The notes beneath the pieces were generated by a model. It was not told where the DNA came from. It was given only the letters and a program-made list of their open reading frames with translations, and made no database searches. Source: Flavobacteriaceae bacterium (GTDB taxonomy: Bacteria; Bacteroidota; Bacteroidia; Flavobacteriales; Flavobacteriaceae). From it: a stretch of DNA of 64,000 nt. This document shows positions 8,548 to 17,109 of the stretch, piece by piece (position 1 is the first letter of the stretch; the number at the start of each line of letters is the position of its first letter). A program made the translations under genes and the position numbers. The DNA lies in the NCBI GenBank assembly GCA_018608765.1, contig JABAYY010000052.1:49824-113823 (forward strand), given 5' to 3'.

Positions 8548-9368
8548 TAATTCCAACGGTATTTATCAAATTGATTTTTTTTCCAGAAATACATCAGTAA
8601 AAAACCTGTAATCGCTCCTCCAATATGGGCTATATAAGCAGTATTGCTAGGACTAAAAATTGAAACTCCTGAAAAAGCAGAAAATAAGTCTAGAGCAATA
8701 ATACCGGGGATGAAATATTTTGCTTTGATTGGAATTGGCAAGAAAAGCATCATTAACTCCGCATTTGGATTAAGCATGCCAAACGCGACCAAAACACCCA
8801 TAATTGCACCCGATGCCCCAACCATAGAACCATTAGTCATAACATTTAAGTCAAATAACATACGAAACGTTTCTCTATTGAGAGGATTCATACCATAGTT
8901 GTAACTAGACATCAATGGTTCTAATTTAGAAGCTAAAATTTCGCCTTTAAACATCTGATCATTTATAATATTTAAACTGGAAGCGTCTCTGATAAAATCA
9001 AAAGAATAGCCCAATGCTTTTAAGTCGCTTAACATTGGATATATTTGAATGTAGTACACTAAAAATGTCAAGGCTACAGCTCCCAAACCTGATGAGAGAT
9101 AAAAAATTAAAAATTTCCGTTGACCAAATATGCGCTCTACAGCTGTTCCAAACATCCATAACGCCAGCATATTAAATAGTAAATGCTGAACACCACCATG
9201 CATAAACATGTGGGTAAATACTTGCCATGGCATAAAATTATCGCTCAACGGATAGAAGAGAGATAATAATCCATAAAATAAATCTTTATTACCCAGTAAG
9301 TAAGTTCCTAAAAACACAATAATATTGATGATAAGAAGATGCTTAACGGTTGGGGTTATTTGACGCAT
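8547..9368 (-). CDS. Rhomboid family intramembrane serine protease (first copy)
   Basis: 273 residues. It shows the conserved FTHMFMHGGVQHLLFNMLALWMFG region, the catalytic serine in MVGASGAIMG (Ser186 by count) and the catalytic histidine in AYIAHIGGAITGF (about His248). An insertion of about 65 residues lies between the first core segments and the serine helix. The gene begins 1 base after the mutL stop codon and its own stop overlaps the start of the second rhomboid gene, so the three are translationally coupled. The natural substrate is unknown. Confidence 0.93.
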   Translation of the reverse strand: MRQITPTVKHLLIINIIVFLGTYLLGNKDLFYGLLSLFYPLSDNFMPWQVFTHMFMHGGVQHLLFNMLALWMFGTAVERIFGQRKFLIFYLSSGLGAVALTFLVYYIQIYPMLSDLKALGYSFDFIRDASSLNIINDQMFKGEILASKLEPLMSSYNYGMNPLNRETFRMLFDLNVMTNGSMVGASGAIMGVLVAFGMLNPNAELMMLFLPIPIKAKYFIPGIIALDLFSAFSGVSIFSPSNTAYIAHIGGAITGFLLMYFWKKNQFDKYRWN

Positions 9369-9369
9369 A

Positions 9370-11202
9370 TTAGTTGAATTTTTTATCGAGTTCTTCGACC
9401 TTTAAGGTTGTGAAAACTGTTTTGTTAGAAGGTGAAATTGACGGTTCTTTACAAGAAAACAAGGTGTTTATGATGTGTTCTTGTTCTTCGCGTTCTAATT
9501 TTTTTCCGTTTTTAATTGCCAAACTTTTGGCGAGCGACTTAGACAATAAATCACTGACACTAAAGTTCACATCGGGGACTTCGTGTTCTATATCGTGAAT
9601 GAGTTGCTCGAAAACAATATGGACTTCAGATTCTTTGACTCCGACGGGAACGCCTGTGAGTTCTATACTTTCATCTGTAAACGAAGAAAATACAAATCCA
9701 GTTGTTTCTAAAGCCTGTTGAAGGTCTTTTAATATGGTATTGTCCGATTTTGAAAATTTTAGCTCTAAGGGAAATAACAACTGTTGACTAACAGCTTCAT
9801 TTACGGTCGTTTTTCTAAGAAATTCTTCATACAAAATACGTTCGTGAGCTCTGTTCTGATCAATGACAAGCATCCCCGATTTGATCGTATTGATGATGTA
9901 TTTGTTGTGTAATTGAAATGTTTTGTGTGTCTTTTGTTCTGTGGTATCGTCAAAGATAGACGAAGTCATTTCATCAGATTCATAATTAACCTGACTAAAA
10001 CTATCTGAATTTGATTTGGATTCCAAACCAACATACAGCCCTTCCCATGCGTCACCAGCAGGTTTAGAATACGAAGGTGGAGATTGATTTGGATTTGAAA
10101 AGGGATTAAACGTTCTATCGACTTCAACTTTTGGGTGGATTGTTTGTCCTCCTTCAAATCCATAAGGGGTGTCTAAATTTTTATCTCGATCAAAATCAAG
10201 TACTGGAGCAATACTAAATTGCCCTAAACTGTGTTTGACAGCCGCTCTCAAAATCGCATAGATTGTTTGTTCATCATCAAATTTGATTTCCGTTTTTGTG
10301 GGATGAATATTGATGTCTATACTTTTTGGATTGACTTCTAAGTTTAAAAAGTAACTAGGATGTTTACCTGGTTGAAGTACGCCCTCAAAAGCTGCGGATA
10401 TGGCATGATTCAAATACGGACTCTTTATAAATCGATTATTTACAAAAAAGAATTGCTCTCCTCTAGATTTCTTTGAATATTCTGGTTTCCCAACAAATCC
10501 TGAGATTGTTAAGACTTCTGTTGTTTCTTCAACGGGAACTAGTTTTTCATTGGTTTTTCCACCAAATGTACTCACAATGCGTTGTCTAAAATTTCCTTTT
10601 AAAAGATTAAAAAGATCGCTTCCATTGTGGTACATAGAAAAACTGATCAATGGGTGCGCCAAGACGACTCTATGAAATTCATCAATGATATGACGTAATT
10701 CTACAATATCAGACTTTAAAAAATTACGTCTTGCTGGAATGTTGAAAAATAAATTTTTAACTGCAATCGAAGAACCATTGGGGGTTGCTATGACTTCTTG
10801 AGAGGTAAAAACACTGCCTTCTACAGATAAAAGTGTCCCTAATTCGTCAGATGCTTGTTTGGTTTTCATTTCCACATGAGCAATCGCTGCAATGCTCGCT
10901 AAAGCCTCACCTCTAAACCCTTTTGTATGGAGATTGAATAAATCGTCTGCGACTTTAATTTTGGAAGTGGCATGACGCTCAAAACTTAAACGAGCATCGG
11001 TCACACTCATTCCTTTTCCGTCGTCTATAACTTGGATCAATGTCTTGCCAGCATTTTTCACAAGAAGCTTTACCGTTGTTGCTCCAGCATCAATCGCATT
11101 TTCTAGAAGTTCTTTTACCACAGATGCAGGACGTTGTACAACTTCTCCGGCTGCAATTTGATTTGCAACGTGATCGGGTAACAATTGAATTATATCTGCC
11201 AT
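9370..11202 (-). CDS. mutL: DNA mismatch repair protein MutL
   Basis: 610 residues. The GHKL ATPase half is clear: ELLENAIDAGAT, DDGKGM, RHATSKI and GFRGEALASIAA within the first ~105 residues. A variable linker of about 100 residues follows, then the C-terminal dimerisation domain. The segment corresponding to the endonuclease motif reads DQNRAHERILYE (Asp448 to Glu459), where the family motif has His at the third position. The C-terminal metal-site segments look like AKSLAIK and SCKEP, not the ACKxAIK and CPHGRP of well-studied endonuclease MutLs. It couples mismatch recognition by MutS to downstream repair. A 90-residue membrane protein precedes it by 3 bases. Confidence 0.96.
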   Translation of the reverse strand: MADIIQLLPDHVANQIAAGEVVQRPASVVKELLENAIDAGATTVKLLVKNAGKTLIQVIDDGKGMSVTDARLSFERHATSKIKVADDLFNLHTKGFRGEALASIAAIAHVEMKTKQASDELGTLLSVEGSVFTSQEVIATPNGSSIAVKNLFFNIPARRNFLKSDIVELRHIIDEFHRVVLAHPLISFSMYHNGSDLFNLLKGNFRQRIVSTFGGKTNEKLVPVEETTEVLTISGFVGKPEYSKKSRGEQFFFVNNRFIKSPYLNHAISAAFEGVLQPGKHPSYFLNLEVNPKSIDINIHPTKTEIKFDDEQTIYAILRAAVKHSLGQFSIAPVLDFDRDKNLDTPYGFEGGQTIHPKVEVDRTFNPFSNPNQSPPSYSKPAGDAWEGLYVGLESKSNSDSFSQVNYESDEMTSSIFDDTTEQKTHKTFQLHNKYIINTIKSGMLVIDQNRAHERILYEEFLRKTTVNEAVSQQLLFPLELKFSKSDNTILKDLQQALETTGFVFSSFTDESIELTGVPVGVKESEVHIVFEQLIHDIEHEVPDVNFSVSDLLSKSLAKSLAIKNGKKLEREEQEHIINTLFSCKEPSISPSNKTVFTTLKVEELDKKFN

Positions 11203-11205
11203 GTA

Positions 11206-11478
11206 TTAGAAAAATATACTTAAATCAAAATCTATAATCCAAAGGAACACAAATATTAAAATTAAAATTATAATGAAAACTCTTCGGTTCGCTAAGGAAT
11301 TGGGGTTGGTCTTTAAATCGTCTATTGCATTGGTAAACTTGCCTTTCAAATTTGTTTTTTCGATGGTAACACGTTGATCATCAAATTTATGTTTTATTTC
11401 AAATGGGCTTCGCTCGCTATTATAAAAGCGAGGAGTGTAATTATATCTCTTGTTTTTTTTTATTTTAAATATACCCAT
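11206..11478 (-). CDS. Small conserved single-pass membrane protein
   Basis: 90 residues: a basic, Tyr/Arg-rich N-terminal half (KIKKNKRYNYTPRFY) and one C-terminal hydrophobic segment (VFIIILILIFVFLWIIDF). Similar proteins next to ribH in flavobacterial genomes are sometimes labelled riboflavin synthase subunit beta; nothing in the sequence supports an enzymatic role, and I think that label is a propagated error. It lies 9 bases after another small membrane protein and 3 bases before mutL. Function unknown. Confidence 0.7.
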   Translation of the reverse strand: MGIFKIKKNKRYNYTPRFYNSERSPFEIKHKFDDQRVTIEKTNLKGKFTNAIDDLKTNPNSLANRRVFIIILILIFVFLWIIDFDLSIFF

Positions 11479-11487
11479 GACGTAACA

Positions 11488-11679
11488 TTATAAGGTGTCT
11501 AACATGTAGATTCCGATCAACAAAAGGACGCATGCAATTAACAGCCAAGTTAATGAAAAACCTGATGATTTTCTAGTGGACTTCAGACGAAAACGCTCCT
11601 TAACTGAATTCGGATTGTCAGCTAAAAAAGACTTCGAAGACGTTCTCAACTTAAATGTTCTGGTTTTTCTAGGTATCAA
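11488..11679 (-). CDS. Small basic single-pass membrane protein, hypothetical
   Basis: 63 residues starting from a TTG codon. The N-terminal 40 residues are basic and Ser/Thr-rich, and one hydrophobic segment (LTWLLIACVLLLIGIYML) follows near the C terminus. The layout is the same as that of the next gene, basic cytoplasmic part plus one membrane helix, so the two may act together. I cannot recognise a family. The start codon is uncertain because no strong upstream ribosome-binding signal is visible. Confidence 0.5.
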   Translation of the reverse strand: MIPRKTRTFKLRTSSKSFLADNPNSVKERFRLKSTRKSSGFSLTWLLIACVLLLIGIYMLDTL

Positions 11680-11742
11680 ATGCTTTGTATTTTGAGACTA
11701 TTCAAAAATACTTAAATCTGTAGAGTGACAAACAAATCAAAC

Positions 11743-11766
11743 AAAAAATTATCAACAGTTGTTGAT
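11743..11766 (-). terminator. Weak intrinsic terminator after ribH
   Basis: Read on the minus strand, ATCAAC and GTTGAT form a 6-bp stem with a 4-base loop, followed by AATTTTTT. It starts just past the ribH stop codon. The stem is AT-rich and short, so readthrough into the downstream small genes is likely. Confidence 0.45.
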
Positions 11767-11767
11767 T

Positions 11768-12253
11768 TTATAAGGTATGGCTCAAATGTGCCATTTTAAT
11801 TGCAGTGATTGCAGCTTCTACCCCTTTATTTCCATGAGCACCACCAGAACGATCAATAGATTGCTGAAGATTGTTATCTGTTAAAACGCAAAATACAACA
11901 GGTACGTCATGAAGAATATTTAAATCCTTAATGCCTTGAGTCACACCTTCACACACAAAATCAAAGTGTTGTGTTTCTCCTTTGATGACACTTCCTATAG
12001 CTATGACGGCATCAACAAGTTGTTGCTGCATTTTTTTAGCGCCATAAATGAGCTCAAAGCTTCCAGGGACATGAATGGTTCGAATGTTTGATTCTACTAC
12101 ACCACAATCTATTAAAGTGTCTACAGCGCCTTTAAGCAAGCCTTCTGTGATGGATGGATTCCATTCAGAAACAACAATCCCAAACCGAAAGTGTGTCGCG
12201 TCTGGGAGTGTCGTTGTATCGTAATTAGATAAGTTGGTGTTTTCTGTAGCCAT
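11768..12253 (-). CDS. ribH: 6,7-dimethyl-8-ribityllumazine synthase
   Basis: 161 residues, normal for the family. Diagnostic segments are FGIVVSEWNPSITEGLLKGA (substrate-binding Trp/Asn region), HVPGSFELIYGAKKM, AIGSVIKGETQHFDFVC (with the catalytic His) and the C-terminal GNKGVEAA. It condenses the 5-amino-6-ribitylaminouracil intermediate with a 4-carbon phosphate to make the riboflavin precursor. The start codon is 2 bases after the stop of the TPR gene, so the pair is co-transcribed. No FMN riboswitch is visible upstream. Confidence 0.97.
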   Translation of the reverse strand: MATENTNLSNYDTTTLPDATHFRFGIVVSEWNPSITEGLLKGAVDTLIDCGVVESNIRTIHVPGSFELIYGAKKMQQQLVDAVIAIGSVIKGETQHFDFVCEGVTQGIKDLNILHDVPVVFCVLTDNNLQQSIDRSGGAHGNKGVEAAITAIKMAHLSHTL

Positions 12254-12255
12254 GA

Positions 12256-13023
12256 TTAGTTTATCGTGGCTTCTGCTTTACCAATAAAAACATCAATGTC
12301 TTTAGCCTCTGTACTGTCTGGGAAATCAGATTTAATTTGATTAAAGAATCCTAATGCTTTTGAATTATTTCCTAATTTTAAACCAATAACCCCTGCCTTG
12401 TAAAGATACATAGGAGTCGTGTAATCGTTTGATTTAAGTTGTGCTGCTTGTACGTAATAGTCGTAGGCATCCTCTAACTGCTCTAACTGAACAAATGCAT
12501 CTCCTATGCCTCCTTTTGCTATGGGCCCAAGAACATCATCTTCAGATGAAAAAGCGTTTAAATAAGTCACAGCGTTTGTATAATCTTTCATATTTAAGTA
12601 TGCCATTCCAGCATAATAGTTGGATAAGTTTCCAGCTTTTGTTCCACTGTAAACCTCAGCAATATCTAAAAACCCATATTTGCCATCCGCTCCATTAAGA
12701 GCCAATGTGAAAAGAGAATCCTTAGAAGCCCCATTGACTGCTTGGTCAAAATATTGTTGCGATTGGAACATATCATTTGTTGCGACACTTTCTTTTGGCT
12801 CTTGTATGAATTTATCAAACCCTAAAAAACCCAATACCAATACGGCAGCCAAACCAACGATGATAAAAATATATTTTTGATTTTTTATAACCCATTCTTC
12901 GGTACGTGATGCCGACTCATCGAGGGTGTTAAAAACCTCAGCGGTTGTTGATCCATCTTCAATTGAAGTCTCTTTTTCTGTCTTCGTTGACGGTTTTCCG
13001 CCTCTTTTCTTATATGTTGCCAT
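12256..13023 (-). CDS. TPR-repeat, single-pass membrane protein
   Basis: About 255 residues. A basic, Ser/Thr-rich cytoplasmic segment comes first, then one transmembrane helix (YIFIIVGLAAVLVLGFLGF), then a periplasmic region with TPR-like units (SNYYAGMAYLNMKDYTNAVTYL, YLYKAGVIGLKLGNNSKALGFF). This matches the architecture of YfgM-like envelope proteins. I place the start at the ATG at 13023 (MATYKKRGG), because the longer ORF beginning at 13047 would start inside the promoter element at 13045-13052. It is the first gene of a minus-strand unit with ribH. Confidence 0.85.
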   Translation of the reverse strand: MATYKKRGGKPSTKTEKETSIEDGSTTAEVFNTLDESASRTEEWVIKNQKYIFIIVGLAAVLVLGFLGFDKFIQEPKESVATNDMFQSQQYFDQAVNGASKDSLFTLALNGADGKYGFLDIAEVYSGTKAGNLSNYYAGMAYLNMKDYTNAVTYLNAFSSEDDVLGPIAKGGIGDAFVQLEQLEDAYDYYVQAAQLKSNDYTTPMYLYKAGVIGLKLGNNSKALGFFNQIKSDFPDSTEAKDIDVFIGKAEATIN

Positions 13024-13044
13024 GGTTGTTTTATTATTGAGGTT

Positions 13045-13052
13045 CAAAAATA
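13045..13052 (-). promoter_or_regulatory. Bacteroidota -7 promoter element upstream of the TPR-ribH unit
   Basis: The minus strand reads TATTTTTG, matching TAnnTTTG. It lies 22 bases before the ATG at 13023 and decides that start over the upstream in-frame alternative. Confidence 0.6.
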
Positions 13053-13162
13053 TAATTTTTATTCGTAAAAAAAAGGCAAATTATTTGTTATTTTTCAATA
13101 ATTTGCAGCATCTTTTTAAAGCCCTCGCAAGAAGATAATTATAAAATATAGACCAATTTCGC

Positions 13163-14242
13163 ATGATTTTAAAATCATTAAACTTATTAAACTACAAAAA
13201 TTTCGATGCCTTTACGGTTGAATTCGATGCTAAAATTAATTGTTTTGTTGGTGCCAATGGTGTTGGAAAAACAAATATTTTAGATGCGATTTACCACTTA
13301 TCATTTGGGAAAAGCTATTTCAATCCTATAGCCTCTCAAAACATCCGGCATGAACAAGATTTTTTTGTAGTCGATGGTTTGTATGAAAAGAAGGATCGTG
13401 AAGAAAAAGTAATCGTTTCCTTAAAAAGAGGTCAAAAGAAACTCATCAAACGAAACGGAAAAGCATACGACCGTTTTAGTGATCATATTGGGTTTTTACC
13501 TTTAGTTATTATATCTCCTACCGATCGCGATTTGATTATTGAAGGGAGTGATACCCGTCGAAAATTTATGGACGGAGTCATTTCTCAAAGTGATAAAAGC
13601 TATCTAGAAGCCTTATTAAATTACTCTAAAATTCTTGCACAAAGAAATGCATTGCTAAAATACTTTGCCTTAAACAATAACTTTAATAAAGATTCGCTAG
13701 ATGTTTACAATGAACAACTTAATGAATACGGAGGTCAGATATATAGTAAACGAAAAACTTTTTTAGAGGCCTTTACACCCATCTTCAAAAAACGTTATGA
13801 GGCCATTAGTAACAACAGCGAAGTTGTTGACCTACAATATAGCAGTCAGCTAAATGATTCGACTTTAATGGAGTTGTTTGCAACCAGTATCAACAAAGAT
13901 CGTATGCTACAATACACAAGTGTTGGAATTCATAAAGACGATTTGGATTTTTCTATTAAAGGCTATCCTATTAAAAAATTTGGAAGTCAAGGACAGCAAA
14001 AATCATTTTTAATTGCTCTGAAACTGGCGCAATTTGATTTTATTAAAGCACAAAGTGGTGAAACTCCCCTACTCCTTTTAGATGATGTTTTTGATAAATT
14101 AGACGAACAACGTGTGGCTCAGATTATTCAATTAGTGAATGATGAAAATTTTGGACAGTTATTTATATCAGATACCCATGCCGATCGTACTGAAAAAGCG
14201 ATTAAAAGTGTCCATCAATCATATCAAATATTTCAATTGTGA
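13163..14242 (+). CDS. recF: DNA replication and repair protein RecF
   Basis: 359 residues. The SMC-like ATPase opens with [12 protein letters not shown] and the Walker [20 protein letters not shown] (about residues 28-46). [26 protein letters not shown] and a C-terminal [20 protein letters not shown] signature plus [15 protein letters not shown] (Walker B and D-loop) complete the RecF pattern. It loads RecA at gapped DNA with RecO and RecR. Its stop codon overlaps the start of the lipoprotein gene, giving the order recF, lipoprotein, DUF721. Confidence 0.97.
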   Translation: MILKSLNLLNYKNFDAFTVEFDAKINCFVGANGVGKTNILDAIYHLSFGKSYFNPIASQNIRHEQDFFVVDGLYEKKDREEKVIVSLKRGQKKLIKRNGKAYDRFSDHIGFLPLVIISPTDRDLIIEGSDTRRKFMDGVISQSDKSYLEALLNYSKILAQRNALLKYFALNNNFNKDSLDVYNEQLNEYGGQIYSKRKTFLEAFTPIFKKRYEAISNNSEVVDLQYSSQLNDSTLMELFATSINKDRMLQYTSVGIHKDDLDFSIKGYPIKKFGSQGQQKSFLIALKLAQFDFIKAQSGETPLLLLDDVFDKLDEQRVAQIIQLVNDENFGQLFISDTHADRTEKAIKSVHQSYQIFQL

Positions 14243-14655
14243 AACAACTTATAGCCCTTTCATTTTTTATTTTATTGAGCAGTTGCAAGTCAGATGTCTC
14301 AACTTACATCCCTTTTATAGAAGGTTATTGGGAAATTGTAAGCGTCTCTAAAGACCAAAAGAAAGTCAAAGAATTTAAAATGAGTGGCTCTATCGATTAC
14401 TTTAAAGTTAATTCTGATGTATCTGGCTATCGAAAAAAAATAACCCCCCGTTTTGACGGAGCTTTTGAAATGTCTCAGCACGAATCCGAATTTACAATTT
14501 CTATAAGAGACAATCGTTTATGGATTGACTACGCCAACAATGAAGTGACTTACAGCGAAGAAATAATCCGTGCTAACTCGGCTAGTTTAATCCTCTCCAA
14601 CTCCGATGGATTTATATATACCTACAAACCTTACGAACCTTTAATATTTGAATAA
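14239..14655 (+). CDS. Lipocalin-like lipoprotein, hypothetical
   Basis: 138 residues from a GTG start that overlaps the recF stop. The N terminus is a lipoprotein signal peptide with lipobox LLSSC (Cys at about residue 16). The remainder is predicted mostly beta and resembles the lipocalin-like fold seen in many flavobacterial lipoproteins ([11 protein letters not shown] at the start, alternating hydrophobic strands after). No catalytic residues stand out. Its position between recF and the DUF721 gene is probably operon packing, not shared function. Confidence 0.75.
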   Translation: MKQLIALSFFILLSSCKSDVSTYIPFIEGYWEIVSVSKDQKKVKEFKMSGSIDYFKVNSDVSGYRKKITPRFDGAFEMSQHESEFTISIRDNRLWIDYANNEVTYSEEIIRANSASLILSNSDGFIYTYKPYEPLIFE

Positions 14656-14951
14656 TGAGCAAACGTCAGAACGATTCTTTTAAAATCGATGATTTAATGA
14701 AATCATTTGTTAAAGAAAACAAACTCGAAAAAGGGTTGGACAAAGTGAACGTAGAAGCTGCTTGGGCAGAAATGATGGGCAATGGAGTTAATACCTACAC
14801 CAACAGTGTGAAACTAAACAAAGACACGCTGTATGTAGAGCTAAGTTCGTCGGTATTAAGAGAAGAGTTGAGCTATGGAAAAGATAAAATTATCAATATG
14901 CTGAATGAATCTCTTGGGAAAAACCTCATCTCAAAATTAATTTTAAGGTAG
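14655..14951 (+). CDS. DUF721 (DciA-like) protein
   Basis: 98 residues. The pattern SFKIDDLMKSFVKENKLEKGLD, AAWAEMMGN and LYVELSSSVLREELSYGKDKII matches DUF721, whose characterised member DciA helps load the replicative helicase in bacteria that lack DnaC. The gene follows the lipoprotein gene with a TAATG overlap and sits two genes from recF, a typical neighbourhood for this family. Family membership is well supported; a DciA role here is inferred. Confidence 0.85.
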   Translation: MSKRQNDSFKIDDLMKSFVKENKLEKGLDKVNVEAAWAEMMGNGVNTYTNSVKLNKDTLYVELSSSVLREELSYGKDKIINMLNESLGKNLISKLILR

Positions 14952-14964
14952 TATTAGGTACAAA

Positions 14965-14991
14965 AAAAGCCACAATAGAATTGTAGCTTTT
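14965..14991. terminator. Bidirectional terminator between DUF721 and ndk
   Basis: AAAAGCCACAAT at 14965-14976 pairs with ATTGTAGCTTTT at 14980-14991 with a single mismatch and a 3-base loop. The A-run on the left and T-run on the right allow termination of both converging transcripts. Confidence 0.8.
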
Positions 14992-15012
14992 AGGATATTT
15001 TATTGAATGTGT

Positions 15013-15432
15013 TTAGAACATCTCTCTTCCTGAAAAATGGAAAGCTCCTTCAATCGCAGCATTTTCATCACTATCACTTCCATGCACTGCATTTTCACTG
15101 ATAGAGTCTGCAAACATATTACGGATGGTTCCCTCAGCAGCTTCAGCTGGGTTTGTAGCGCCAATTAAAGTTCTGAAATCTTCTACAGCATTGTCCTTTT
15201 CAAGAATCGCTGCCACAATAGGGCCACGTGTCATGTAAGTTACCAATTCACCATAAAATGGACGCTCACTATGAACGGCATAAAAAGCTTCGGCATCGGC
15301 TTTTGTAAGTTGTGTTAATTTCATTGCTACGATTCTAAAACCTGAAGCAGTAATTTTTTCTACTATTCCTCCTATATTCCCTTTCTCAATAGAATCGGGC
15401 TTAAGCATTGTAAATGTTTTGTTAGTTACCAT
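15013..15432 (-). CDS. ndk: Nucleoside diphosphate kinase
   Basis: About 139 residues. [22 protein letters not shown] at the N terminus, [16 protein letters not shown] in the middle and the active-site histidine in [12 protein letters not shown] are all present. It moves the terminal phosphate between nucleoside tri- and diphosphates. I choose the ATG at 15432 (MVTNKTFTM), the family's usual start; the longer frame from 15456 would begin inside the TATTTTTG promoter element. Confidence 0.96.
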   Translation of the reverse strand: MVTNKTFTMLKPDSIEKGNIGGIVEKITASGFRIVAMKLTQLTKADAEAFYAVHSERPFYGELVTYMTRGPIVAAILEKDNAVEDFRTLIGATNPAEAAEGTIRNMFADSISENAVHGSDSDENAAIEGAFHFSGREMF

Positions 15433-15453
15433 GGTCTTTGTATAAATTTTGTG

Positions 15454-15461
15454 CAAAAATA
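15454..15461 (-). promoter_or_regulatory. -7 promoter element for ndk
   Basis: The minus strand reads TATTTTTG (consensus TAnnTTTG), 21 bases before the ndk ATG. It excludes the longer upstream start. Confidence 0.6.
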
Positions 15462-15507
15462 AGGTTTTTCTACAAATAATTCAGCTTACAACTATTTTAA
15501 AAAATTG

Positions 15508-15515
15508 TATCTTTG
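15508..15515 (+). promoter_or_regulatory. -7 promoter element for the DHH gene
   Basis: TATCTTTG matches TAnnTTTG and lies only 6 bases before the ATG at 15522. A transcript initiated at the usual distance would have almost no leader. Confidence 0.6.
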
Positions 15516-15521
15516 TAAGCT

Positions 15522-16538
15522 ATGAATACAACAGAAATTTTAGAGCTTAAAAAAATACTATCAGACCCAAAAAAAGTGGTCATTGTCCCTCATAAAAATC
15601 CGGATGGAGATGCCATGGGATCTACGCTAAGTTTGTGTCATTACCTTAAAAAACTAGGACATTCGGCAACCGTCATAGCTCCTAATAATTACCCAGAGTT
15701 TCTTAAATGGATTCCCGGCACCAAGGATGTTCTCATTCACGAAGAAAACACCACTGCTTCTGAAGTCCTCATTTCTGAAGCAGATCTTATTTTTACGTTA
15801 GATTTCAATGCCCTGCACCGTTGTGGGACAATGGGAACGCCCATTGAAAATTCAGCGGCGATTAAAGTGATGATTGATCATCATCAAATGCCAGAGCAGT
15901 ATGCAACTTACGTTTATTCTGATGTGAGCATGTGTTCGACAAGTCAAATGGTATATCACTTCATTGAAATGATGGACGATTTAGAATTGATTGATGTTGC
16001 TATTGGAGAAGGAATTTATACAGGTATTATGACTGACACTGCCTCGTTCCGTTTTCCACTGACAACAAGTACCACCCACCGTGTGATTGCGCATTTGATA
16101 GATGTTGGAGTTGAGAAATCAAACATTCACAACGCAGTATATGACACCAATAGTTTTGGTCGCCTAAAGCTTATGGGCTGTGCCTTGAATAACTTAAGAT
16201 TTTTAGAAGATTTTAAAACATCATATATAAGTCTAACCAATAAAGAATTAGATGCTCATGACTTTCAAAAAGGAGATACAGAAGGTTTGGTCAATTATGG
16301 ATTGTCTATAAAAGGTGCAAAATTTGCTGTCATATTTATCGAGCATAAAGAAGAAAGCATCATTAAAATCTCATTTCGATCAAAAGGTGATTTTGATGTA
16401 AATACGTTTGCAAGAACACATTTTAACGGTGGCGGACACAAAAATGCTGCTGGAGGTCGTAGCAATCTGAACCTAGAAGATACCATTGCAAAATTTATTA
16501 GTATATTGTCTGATTATAAATCGGAACTCAATTCATGA
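15522..16538 (+). CDS. DHH/DHHA1 phosphoesterase (NrnA-like)
   Basis: 338 residues. The DHH domain has VPHKNPDGDAMGS (about residues 23-35), LIFTLDFNALHRCG and MIDHHQMPE. The DHHA1 domain ends with FNGGGHKNAAGG near residue 307. This is the layout of NrnA/Orn-type enzymes that degrade nanoRNA and 3'-phosphoadenosine phosphate, with metal ligands intact. The substrate is inferred from the family. gldI starts inside the last codons (ATG at 16535), so the two genes are coupled. Confidence 0.92.
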   Translation: MNTTEILELKKILSDPKKVVIVPHKNPDGDAMGSTLSLCHYLKKLGHSATVIAPNNYPEFLKWIPGTKDVLIHEENTTASEVLISEADLIFTLDFNALHRCGTMGTPIENSAAIKVMIDHHQMPEQYATYVYSDVSMCSTSQMVYHFIEMMDDLELIDVAIGEGIYTGIMTDTASFRFPLTTSTTHRVIAHLIDVGVEKSNIHNAVYDTNSFGRLKLMGCALNNLRFLEDFKTSYISLTNKELDAHDFQKGDTEGLVNYGLSIKGAKFAVIFIEHKEESIIKISFRSKGDFDVNTFARTHFNGGGHKNAAGGRSNLNLEDTIAKFISILSDYKSELNS

Positions 16539-17068
16539 AACCCACCCTGTTTTTCATATTAACTTTTTTAATTTTTGTCAGTTGTAAACCTTCAGAAGCA
16601 AGGCGTCCACTCTCAAATAATTCGGGGTCGTTTATTGATTCTTCAATAGAACGTAACAAACAATTAAATAATAGAGAATATGCTCAAATTGAAGTTTATA
16701 TACAAGACTCTGAAAAGCCGTTCCAATCTTCTGAGTATGGGTTTTGGTATGCTTATAACATTCAAATAGAGACGGACACACAAACCCCAAAGTTTGGCGA
16801 TTTAGTACATTATGATTTTGTACTTAAAACTTTAGAGGGTCAAGTCATTTACCCAGACAAAAAATTAGAAACACAACGATATTATATCGATCAACAAGAA
16901 TTATTTTCAGGTTTGAGAGAAGGTTTAAAACTCATGAAAGAAGGTGAATCGATTACGTTTATATTTCCTTCTCAAAAGGCATATGGCTACTATGGGGATG
17001 AAAATAAAATTGGCAGTAATGTACCTGTAATTTGCGACGTTTCCTTATTAAAACTTACGAATAACTAA
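16535..17068 (+). CDS. gldI: Gliding-motility-associated FKBP-type peptidyl-prolyl isomerase GldI
   Basis: 177 residues. The lipoprotein signal ends at lipobox FVSC (Cys about residue 17). The FKBP-type fold follows, with FGDLVHYDFVLKTLEG, the YYIDQQELFSGLREGLKLMKEGE core and FIFPSQKAYGYYGD. GldI is a periplasmic lipoprotein needed for gliding in Flavobacterium and thought to help fold gliding/T9SS components. It overlaps the DHH gene by 4 bases and precedes another peptidyl-prolyl isomerase by about 40 bases, an order common in flavobacteria. Confidence 0.9.
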   Translation: MKPTLFFILTFLIFVSCKPSEARRPLSNNSGSFIDSSIERNKQLNNREYAQIEVYIQDSEKPFQSSEYGFWYAYNIQIETDTQTPKFGDLVHYDFVLKTLEGQVIYPDKKLETQRYYIDQQELFSGLREGLKLMKEGESITFIFPSQKAYGYYGDENKIGSNVPVICDVSLLKLTNN

Positions 17069-17109
17069 CACACTAAAAACTATTTAAAACCCAATTAAAA
17101 ATAAGAAAA

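Noticed and set aside
11206..11478. Annotation of the 90-residue protein as riboflavin synthase beta subunit
   Set aside because: It has no lumazine synthase or riboflavin synthase features; it is a basic segment plus one membrane helix, and real ribH is the separate gene at 11768-12253.
12254..13162. Possible FMN riboswitch upstream of ribH
   Set aside because: ribH starts 2 bases after the TPR gene, and the region before the TPR gene shows only a promoter element, not the conserved RFN structure.
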